12,304 bases of DNA, from assembly GCA_020024555.1 (NCBI GenBank), contig JAHHTQ010000044.1, positions 1 through 12,304 of the forward strand, given 5' to 3'. The notes under the pieces were generated by a model that was not told the DNA's origin, did no database searches, and saw only the letters and a list, made by a program, of their open reading frames with translations. Positions 6,017 to 11,594 of this stretch are shown here, one piece after another; the first letter of the stretch is position 1, and every line of letters begins with the position of its first letter. Both the position numbers and the translations under genes were made by a program. The stretch comes from Angelakisella sp. Lineage in GTDB: Bacteria > Bacillota > Clostridia > Oscillospirales > Ruminococcaceae.

Positions 6017-7396
6017 ATGAGAAAAGTGCATTTTACGGAAACCGTATTGAGAGATGCTAACCAATCATTGATTGCAACCAGAATGCCATTTGAAAAATTT
6101 GAGCCGATTCTGTCAACCATGGATAAAGCAGGTTACTACTCAATGGAATGTTGGGGAGGCGCAACGTTTGATTCGTGCCTAAGATATTTGAATGAAGATC
6201 CATGGGAAAGACTTCGCAAAATAAGAGAAGCGTGTCCAAACACAAAATTGCAAATGCTTTTACGTGGTCAAAATATACTTGGATACAAACACTATCCCGA
6301 CGATATCGTACGTCTTTTTGTAAAAAAATCCGTAGAAAACGGTATTGATATAATTCGTATATTCGATGCGCTTAATGACGTCCGTAATATAGAAGTAGCT
6401 GTTGACGAAACACTGAAAAACGGCGCTCACGCATCAGGTACTATTTGCTATACTGTAAGTCCTATACACAATCTTGAAAGCAATGTTAAACTTGCAAAAA
6501 CTATGGTTGATATGGGTGTGCAGTCTATCTGTATTAAAGATATGGCTGGCATTATGGGTCCGCAAGAAGCTTATGACCTTGTAAAAGCTCTTAAAGAAAA
6601 TGTAAAAGTTCCAATAGTTGTTCATACTCACTGCACAACAGGACTTGGTCCTATAACTCTGCAAAGAGCGGTAGATGCCGGCGCTGACGTTATAGATACA
6701 GCTACATCTTGCTTTTCCGGCGGTACATCACAACCCGCAACAGAAAGTCTTGCTTATATATTCCGTCAAGAAGGCTATGAAGTTGACCTTAAAGAAGATG
6801 TTTTGCGTGAAGTAAACGCATTCTTTAAACCAATCCAACAAGGATACCTTGCCGATAAAACACTAAACCCACGTATGATGATGACAGAGACAGAGGCGCT
6901 TACTTATCAAGTTCCCGGCGGTATGCTCTCAAACCTTGTTGCACAGCTTACAGCGCAAAATAATCTTGACAGACTTGATGACGTTTTGAAAGAAGTTCCA
7001 AACGTAAGAAAAGATTTGGGTTATCCGCCGCTTGTTACACCAATGAGCCAAATGGTAGGCGTACAGGCTACATCAAATATACTTGCAGGGGAAAGATACA
7101 AAAACGTATCGAAAGAAGTTGTCGCATACCTAGCAGGTGAATACGGTAAAGCGCCGGGTGAAGTTGACGCAGAACTTCAAAAGAAAGTTTTGGGCGACAG
7201 AAAACCGATAACAGAACGTTTTGCAAATACACTTGAACCGGGTTTTGAGAAAGCAAAGGCAGAAATAGGCGACAAAGCGCACAGTGATGAAGATGTGCTT
7301 TCATACATTGCATTCCCACCGCAAGCAGAGGCTTATTTTGATAAACGAGATGAAAAAGCAAAGAACAGCTTTACATACTCAATACGAAAAGCATAA
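6017..7396 (+). CDS. oadA: Oxaloacetate decarboxylase alpha subunit, carboxyltransferase only
   Basis: This 459-residue protein is the biotin-dependent carboxyltransferase of the pyruvate carboxylase/OadA/5S family. It would transfer the carboxyl group of oxaloacetate to carrier-bound biotin, releasing pyruvate. The TIM barrel starts ETVLRDANQSLIATRM, with metal ligand D13. It continues with MECWGGATFD, the RGQN substrate motif, KDMAG with the probable carbamylated K174, and HTHCTTG with metal ligands H203 and H205. A helical carboxyltransferase tail runs from about 300 to 459. It lacks the C-terminal biotinyl domain found in single-chain OadA (about 590 residues); that domain is encoded separately two genes downstream. 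GGAGG precedes the ATG by 9 nt. A pyruvate carboxylase or transcarboxylase role is possible from this protein alone, but the downstream anchor and pump subunits point to the Na+-pumping decarboxylase. Confidence 0.92.
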   Translation: MRKVHFTETVLRDANQSLIATRMPFEKFEPILSTMDKAGYYSMECWGGATFDSCLRYLNEDPWERLRKIREACPNTKLQMLLRGQNILGYKHYPDDIVRLFVKKSVENGIDIIRIFDALNDVRNIEVAVDETLKNGAHASGTICYTVSPIHNLESNVKLAKTMVDMGVQSICIKDMAGIMGPQEAYDLVKALKENVKVPIVVHTHCTTGLGPITLQRAVDAGADVIDTATSCFSGGTSQPATESLAYIFRQEGYEVDLKEDVLREVNAFFKPIQQGYLADKTLNPRMMMTETEALTYQVPGGMLSNLVAQLTAQNNLDRLDDVLKEVPNVRKDLGYPPLVTPMSQMVGVQATSNILAGERYKNVSKEVVAYLAGEYGKAPGEVDAELQKKVLGDRKPITERFANTLEPGFEKAKAEIGDKAHSDEDVLSYIAFPPQAEAYFDKRDEKAKNSFTYSIRKA

Positions 7397-7459
7397 TTTA
7401 CCTAAACAAATTAAAAACTTTATGCTGTTTTAAATTTATATAAAAAGGAGGTAACATAA

Positions 7460-7948
7460 ATGCTTAGAAGTAATTCATTTAATCCGGATACTATGCCAAT
7501 GCCTTTTGGCGAGGCGCTGTTATTATCTGTAATAGGAATTGTAATGGTATTTTTGATGCTTATTATTCTTGCCGTTATGATTCAACTAATATCCGTAGGT
7601 ATAAGAAAAATATCAAAGAAAGAGGATAAAAAGGCGAACGAAACAAAAAAAGCTACTCCAAAAGCTGAACCGGTAATCGTTTCCACTCCTGCCAACGTAG
7701 CGCCTGTTGCTACACCGACAGGACTTACTCTTACAGATATAGATGAGCCGACAGCCGCAACCGTTATGGCTCTTGTAAGCCATGAGACAGGTATTCCGCT
7801 AAATCGTTTGAACTTTACATCTATAAAAGGTATAATAGATTTGGACGGCGTAGACGAACGTGAAGCCGCTGTTATAATGGCGCTTACCGCTAACAAACTC
7901 GGTAAACCTATCAACAAACTTGTGTTTAAATCAATTAAAAAGATATAA
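7460..7948 (+). CDS. Decarboxylase small membrane subunit, OadG type, with duplicated tail
   Basis: In this pump family the small OadG (gamma/delta) subunit anchors the carboxyltransferase to the membrane pump. This 162-residue protein has one strong membrane helix (about 17-45), a basic Lys-rich stretch right after it, and an Ala/Pro/Thr-rich linker (about 62-90), which is the OadG-type layout. The C-terminal part contains two ungapped copies of a 31-residue module (95-125 and 132-162), 16 of 31 positions identical, each ending with F-x-SIK-x-I. Such a tail is commonly present once in related subunits as I know them, so the duplication is notable. A strong AAGGAGG site precedes the ATG. It sits 63 nt after oadA and 32 nt before the biotin carrier. 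Sequence conservation in this family is low, so the assignment rests on layout and position. Confidence 0.82.
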   Translation: MLRSNSFNPDTMPMPFGEALLLSVIGIVMVFLMLIILAVMIQLISVGIRKISKKEDKKANETKKATPKAEPVIVSTPANVAPVATPTGLTLTDIDEPTAATVMALVSHETGIPLNRLNFTSIKGIIDLDGVDEREAAVIMALTANKLGKPINKLVFKSIKKI

Positions 7949-7980
7949 TCTATATTTATTATAGGGAGGAATAAAATATT

Positions 7981-8382
7981 ATGAAATATGTGGTTACACT
8001 TAATGGTAAAAATTATGAGGTAGAAGTTTCAGAATCAAGCGCTGAAATTCTAAACGTTACTAATGCCGCGCCTGTACAAGTAGCTGCTCCCGTAGTAGCC
8101 GCTCCTGTCGCTGCTCCTGCTCCGGCTGTTGCCCCAACAGAAACACCTGCTCCTGCCGCTGTTGGTAATGGTACTCCTGTAAAGTCTCCAATGCCGGGAA
8201 CAATATTAAAAGTAAACGTAACAAACGGTCAAGCTGTTAAAGAGGGCGAAGTACTGGTCGTTCTTGAAGCTATGAAAATGGAAAATGATATAGTTGCGCC
8301 TTGCGATGGTAAGGTATCACAAATAGTAGTTTCGAAAGGAAGCACAGTAAACACTGACGATGTCCTAGTTGTACTGGGCTAA
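7981..8382 (+). CDS. Biotin carboxyl carrier protein of the decarboxylase
   Basis: This 133-residue protein carries the biotin that shuttles CO2 from the alpha subunit to the membrane beta subunit. The C-terminal biotinyl domain (about 65-133) contains VKSPMPGTILKV and the biotinylation motif EAMKMEND, where the second Met-flanked Lys (about K99) would be biotinylated. It then ends GSTVNTDDVLVVLG. The N-terminal strand (MKYVVTLNGKNYEVEV) is followed by a flexible Ala/Pro linker (about 29-62) typical of GcdC/MmdC-type carriers. A GGGAGG site lies 11 nt before the ATG. It needs biotin-protein ligase BirA, which is not in the window. The gene is followed by tandem TAA stop codons and, after 15 nt, by the beta subunit. 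Confidence 0.95.
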   Translation: MKYVVTLNGKNYEVEVSESSAEILNVTNAAPVQVAAPVVAAPVAAPAPAVAPTETPAPAAVGNGTPVKSPMPGTILKVNVTNGQAVKEGEVLVVLEAMKMENDIVAPCDGKVSQIVVSKGSTVNTDDVLVVLG

Positions 8383-8386
8383 TAAT

Positions 8387-8391
8387 GGTGG
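8387..8391 (+). promoter_or_regulatory. Weak ribosome binding site of oadB
   Basis: GGTGG lies 6 nt before the oadB ATG and right after the carrier gene's stop codons. It is clearly weaker than the GGAGG sites of the three genes before it. Re-initiation by ribosomes finishing the carrier gene may contribute. An ATG at 8386 in another frame runs into a stop after eight codons and is not a start for oadB. Confidence 0.5.
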
Positions 8392-8397
8392 CTGAAT

Positions 8398-9846
8398 ATG
8401 AATTTTTTTGAAATAATATCACAAACCTTTGCAGAGTCAGGCTTTGCCGCATTCTTTACTAAGCCTGATGCTTGGAAAATGGGTGTAATGCTTATTATTT
8501 CTTTCATATTGCTATATATGGCGATTGTTAAGAAATTTGAGCCATTACTACTTGTTCCGATAGCTTTTGGTATGCTTTTGGCAAATTTGCCCGATGCAAA
8601 CCTTATGTATGACGCTACTGCAAAACCAATGGCTATGCTTAATGCATTAAACGGTTTTAACGAGCAGTTGTCACAAGCGATGTTGACACAGGATACGAAT
8701 ATAATAGCCGTCGTTCTTGAAGGGTTACAGGAACACGTGCAACAAGTCCTTGCTGATCCGAGTATCAGCGCAAATGTAAAAGTCGCATATACAAACTTAC
8801 AATACGGATTTATAGACAACAGTTTCCTAATGCAAGGACTAATGCAAGCTATTAATACAGTAAATGCTGAACTTGCAGGCATTCACTGGTACGACAGCGG
8901 CGTACTGCGTGTAATATACAGCGGTGTTAAGAGCTCTGTATTCCCTTGCCTAATTTTTATGGGTGTTGGCGCAATGACCGACTTCGGACCACTGCTTGCA
9001 AACCCATCAAGTCTACTTCTTGGTGCGGCTGCGCAACTTGGTATATACGTGGCATTCCTTGTTGCTAACGTACTTGGTCAATCATTCGTTGTTGACGGCG
9101 CTCCTCTGTTTACAGCGGCAGAAGCTGCTGCTATCGCTATAATTGGTGGCGCTGACGGTCCGACAGCTATATTCCTAACAAACAACTTAGCTCCTCATCT
9201 ACTTGCGCCTATTGCGGTTGCCGCTTATTCCTATATGGCGCTTATTCCGCTAATCCAACCACCGATAATGAGACTGCTTACAACAAAAGAAGAAAGAACT
9301 GTTAAAATGGAACAATTACGCACTGTTACAAAGACAGAGAAAATTGTATTCCCTATAATAGTTTGCGTTCTATGTTGTTTATTGCTCCCGTCGGTCGCTC
9401 CGCTTATAGGTATGCTAATGCTTGGTAATCTGTTCCGTGAGTGTGGTGTTGTCGAAAGACTTAGCGATACAGCGCAAAACGCACTGTGCAATATTATTAC
9501 AATAATGCTTGGTTTGACAGTTGGCGCTACAAGTGACGGCGTAATATTCCTACGCCCACAAACACTTGCTATAATCGCTCTTGGTCTGTTCGCATTCTGT
9601 TTCTCAACTGTTGGTGGCGTACTGCTTGGTAAAATTATGTACTGGGTAACAAAAGGTAAAGTAAACCCACTGATTGGTTCTGCCGGTGTTTCCGCTGTTC
9701 CAATGGCTGCCCGTGTATCACAAGTTGAGGGCGCGAAAGCAAATCCTACAAACTTCCTACTGATGCACGCAATGGGTCCAAACGTTGCGGGTGTTATCGG
9801 TTCTGCTGTTGCAGCCGGTTTCCTACTGATGATGTTTGGTAAATAA
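8398..9846 (+). CDS. oadB: Na+-translocating decarboxylase beta subunit (membrane pump)
   Basis: This integral membrane protein decarboxylates carboxybiotin and exports Na+. The family core is clear. It includes FPCLIFMGVGAMTDFGPLLANP (182-203 region), GGADGPTAIF with the key Asp253, and LAPIAVAAYSYMALIPLIQPP. The conserved C-terminal MGPNVAGVIGSAVAAG has N462 and S469, residues implicated in Na+ binding in the family. At 482 residues it is about 100 longer than the usual 370-400. The surplus is a mostly hydrophilic, probably helical stretch at about residues 65-165, between the first helices (ending MLLANLP) and the conserved YSGVKSSVFP segment. The reading frame is intact through it. The ribosome binding site is weak. 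The OadB, MmdB and GcdB subunits are nearly interchangeable in sequence, so substrate identity rests on the OadA-type alpha subunit. Confidence 0.93.
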   Translation: MNFFEIISQTFAESGFAAFFTKPDAWKMGVMLIISFILLYMAIVKKFEPLLLVPIAFGMLLANLPDANLMYDATAKPMAMLNALNGFNEQLSQAMLTQDTNIIAVVLEGLQEHVQQVLADPSISANVKVAYTNLQYGFIDNSFLMQGLMQAINTVNAELAGIHWYDSGVLRVIYSGVKSSVFPCLIFMGVGAMTDFGPLLANPSSLLLGAAAQLGIYVAFLVANVLGQSFVVDGAPLFTAAEAAAIAIIGGADGPTAIFLTNNLAPHLLAPIAVAAYSYMALIPLIQPPIMRLLTTKEERTVKMEQLRTVTKTEKIVFPIIVCVLCCLLLPSVAPLIGMLMLGNLFRECGVVERLSDTAQNALCNIITIMLGLTVGATSDGVIFLRPQTLAIIALGLFAFCFSTVGGVLLGKIMYWVTKGKVNPLIGSAGVSAVPMAARVSQVEGAKANPTNFLLMHAMGPNVAGVIGSAVAAGFLLMMFGK

Positions 9847-9860
9847 TTACATAAATTTTT

Positions 9861-9958
9861 AAAAACAGCCTTTACTGCTTAATTTTTGATATGTCCCTCC
9901 TTACCGATTGTTTGGTAAAGAGGGTACATATCAATTTTTATCTGGACTGTCTTTTTTT
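9861..9958. terminator. Large bidirectional terminator structure between oadB and the ferritin-like gene
   Basis: An imperfect hairpin of about 18 bp spans 9886-9934. Its arms share TTGATATGT, CCCTC and TTACC with their complements, and the loop is GATTGTTT. It is followed on the plus strand by TTTTT. An outer stem may close it, pairing AAAAACAGCC (9861-9870) with GGACTGTCTTTTTTT (9944-9958), with one bulge. This ends in a U-run in either direction, and the two flanking genes converge here. Confidence 0.75.
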
Positions 9959-9959
9959 A

Positions 9960-10724
9960 TTATCTGCAATATTTATTGATTAGTTGTGTAAATATATCTA
10001 TATGGAGTTTTTCGTCCATAGCTATTCTTTTATACAACGCTTTTAATGAATAGTTTTGTGTTCTTTCTGCAAAGTTAAGATATGTTTTGTATGCCTCTGT
10101 TTCGGCTTTTAGGTTGCCCATAAGTTCTTTGCATAGATTGGAGCTATAACTTACCATACCGCCATTCCAGTACTGGTGCTCTTGAATATTAATATATTTT
10201 GCTGAGCCACCAAGCGCAACAATAGCTTCTCCAATAAGTTCCATATGGTGCATTTCCACAGCCGCAATATATTTTATGATATTGGCGACTTCATCATATT
10301 TACAGTCAAATACAAAATACTGTTGCAAATATTGCATTATCGCAGTAACTTCTCCATATTGACTGCAATACAGTATTTGTAACATTTCAAGGTCTTTTCT
10401 GTTATTTCCGCAACGTTTATTGTCTACATATACTTTTGGATATTCTTCTTTTAAAGAATATTGCATTTCATAATGTTTATTATTATCTTGGCAACTGCAT
10501 TGTTTTTCGTCATAACGTTGTTGATAGTCTTGGCAACTGCATTGTTTTTCGTCATAACGTTGTTGATAGTCTTGGCAGCCGCATTGTCTTTCGTCATAAC
10601 GTTGTTGATAGTCTTGGCAGCCGCATTGTCTGTCGTCATAGCTTTGATTATTATCTTCACAGTTATATTGTCTGTCGCAGGAAGATTGTTGTCTTTCATC
10701 ACAATAATATTGTCTTTCGTCCAT
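9960..10724 (-). CDS. Ferritin-like di-iron protein with Cys-rich N-terminal repeats
   Basis: This 254-residue protein has two parts. Residues 1-85 are a Cys/Gln/Asp/Tyr-rich tail with four 14-residue repeats (about 30-85), each containing QC[GS]CQD, preceded by looser DERQ/DRQ units; 11 of the 16 cysteines lie here. Residues about 108-254 form a four-helix ferritin-like domain. Plausible metal ligands are E125, E157-M-H-H160, E208 or E210, and E238-K-L-H241, so a complete E / ExxH / E / ExxH di-iron set is visible. No signal peptide or membrane helix is seen. GGAGG precedes the ATG at 10724. A spore-coat or oxidative-stress role would suit the crosslinkable tail and the neighbouring spoVT, but that is inference. 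The product could equally be a vegetative rubrerythrin- or bacterioferritin-like protein. No known gene name is recognised. Confidence 0.85.
   Translation of the reverse strand: MDERQYYCDERQQSSCDRQYNCEDNNQSYDDRQCGCQDYQQRYDERQCGCQDYQQRYDEKQCSCQDYQQRYDEKQCSCQDNNKHYEMQYSLKEEYPKVYVDNKRCGNNRKDLEMLQILYCSQYGEVTAIMQYLQQYFVFDCKYDEVANIIKYIAAVEMHHMELIGEAIVALGGSAKYINIQEHQYWNGGMVSYSSNLCKELMGNLKAETEAYKTYLNFAERTQNYSLKALYKRIAMDEKLHIDIFTQLINKYCR
10486..10653 (-). repeat. 42-bp tandem repeat coding for Cys-rich 14-residue units
   Basis: Four in-frame 42-bp units lie at 10486-10527, 10528-10569, 10570-10611 and 10612-10653. The first two are identical, the third differs at a few positions, and the fourth is degenerate at its far end. 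A fifth, much-diverged partial unit follows from 10654. The length is a multiple of three, so copy number can change without breaking the frame. Confidence 0.93.
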
Positions 10725-10773
10725 TGCAAAAAGCCTCCTAATATATATAAATACTTTTAATAAGTATCTATAT

Positions 10774-10803
10774 ATACTATGTTTGACATTAAATTTTTGA
10801 CAA
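10774..10803 (-). promoter_or_regulatory. Candidate promoter of the ferritin-like gene
   Basis: On the minus strand TTGTCA (10798-10803) and TAGTAT (10774-10779) are spaced 18 nt apart. The same -10 region reads CATAGTATA (10773-10781), which resembles the -10 of mother-cell or forespore sigma factors, but no matching -35 was found. Short inverted repeats lie between it and the start codon, for example ATACTT-TTAAT-AAGTAT from 10751. Confidence 0.35.
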
Positions 10804-10998
10804 TTATTAAAATAGAAAAAAATAATTTCGGTAACTTTTTAAGTGTTGAACTTATATTGTAAACCTATAAGTATAAATTTATAGCAATATTAATTTTAAA
10901 AAGAATATTTTTGATTTATATGCAAATAATATCTTTAAAGTAAAATTTTGAAAATTATTAATTAATATTTTGGGCATATAGGGAGGATTTATTTAAAT

Positions 10999-11535
10999 AT
11001 GAAGGCTACCGGAATTGTAAGAAGGATAGATGATTTGGGCAGGGTGGTTATTCCCAAAGAAATAAGACGTACAATAAGAATCAGAGAGGGTGACCCGCTG
11101 GAAATTTTTACAGATAATAATGGTGAAGTAATTTTTAAAAAATATTCTCCTATGGGTGAGCTTTCTGATTTTGCGGGAGATTGCGCAAATGTAGTGCATC
11201 AAGTAACAGGACGTCAAACTGTTATATGTGACAGAGATCATATAATTGTCGCAACAGGTAATCTGAAAAAAGAACTGATAGGCAGACGTATATCAAGTCA
11301 GTTAGAGGAGATAATGACCAACCGTAAAAATTATATTTTGACAAATGGCAGTGAAAGCATAGCACCGATAGAAGGGGCAGAATACACAGCGCTTACGATA
11401 TCAACCATTATTGTATCGGGAGATGTTTGCGGCGCGGTAATTTTGATAAACAGTGATAATGATAAGTGTACAGATGCCGATGCAAAAGTAGTACAGTCAA
11501 CAGCGTTGTTTTTGGCGAAGCAAATGGAGGAATAA
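10999..11535 (+). CDS. spoVT: Stage V sporulation transcriptional regulator SpoVT
   Basis: SpoVT is a late-sporulation DNA-binding regulator that adjusts forespore gene expression and spore germination properties. The 178 residues equal the length of the Bacillus subtilis protein. Residues 1-50 are an AbrB-type swapped-hairpin DNA-binding domain, with MKATGIVRRIDDLGRVVIPK then EIRRTIRIREGDPLEIF. Residues about 55-178 form the GAF-like sensor domain of the family, ending AKVVQSTALFLAKQMEE. A GGGAGG site lies 12 nt before the ATG, slightly longer than usual. The 274-bp gap to the divergent ferritin-like gene contains no promoter for spoVT that I can assign with confidence. A bidirectional terminator follows directly. 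Confidence 0.94.
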   Translation: MKATGIVRRIDDLGRVVIPKEIRRTIRIREGDPLEIFTDNNGEVIFKKYSPMGELSDFAGDCANVVHQVTGRQTVICDRDHIIVATGNLKKELIGRRISSQLEEIMTNRKNYILTNGSESIAPIEGAEYTALTISTIIVSGDVCGAVILINSDNDKCTDADAKVVQSTALFLAKQMEE

Positions 11536-11536
11536 T

Positions 11537-11590
11537 AAAAAATCTCTTAGATGATAGATTTTCACTTAGTATCATTTAAGAGATTTTGTT
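11537..11590. terminator. Bidirectional terminator between spoVT and the FHA gene
   Basis: A 16-bp stem (11541-11556 with 11570-11585) pairs AATCTCTTAGATGATA with TATCATTTAAGAGATT, with a single mismatch that can be a G-U pair in RNA. The loop is 13 nt. U-runs follow on both strands (TTTTGTTT on plus, TTTTTTATT on minus), which fits the convergent genes on either side. Confidence 0.92.
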
Positions 11591-11594
11591 TATA

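Noticed and set aside
6017..7396. Pyruvate carboxylase subunit B as the primary call
   Set aside because: The domain alone would allow it, but no biotin carboxylase gene is nearby, while the anchor, carrier and Na+ pump subunits follow directly.
8379..8882. Minus-strand open frame opposite the start of oadB
   Set aside because: The plus-strand frame encodes the conserved beta subunit. The antisense product has no recognisable motif and is a shadow of its codon usage.
8590..8895. Beta-subunit insertion as a frameshift or mobile-element scar
   Set aside because: The frame is intact, base composition matches the flanks and no terminal repeats or target duplications are visible. It is kept only as an in-frame insertion.
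10486..10653. CRISPR-like array of 42-bp units
   Set aside because: The units are directly adjacent with no unique spacers, and they are in frame inside a coding sequence.
10436..10760. Long open frames on the plus strand and in a second minus frame across the 42-bp repeats
   Set aside because: A repeat whose length is a multiple of three keeps several frames open by itself. These frames lack ribosome binding sites and give low-complexity products, whereas the 9960-10724 frame has GGAGG and a recognisable ferritin-like domain.
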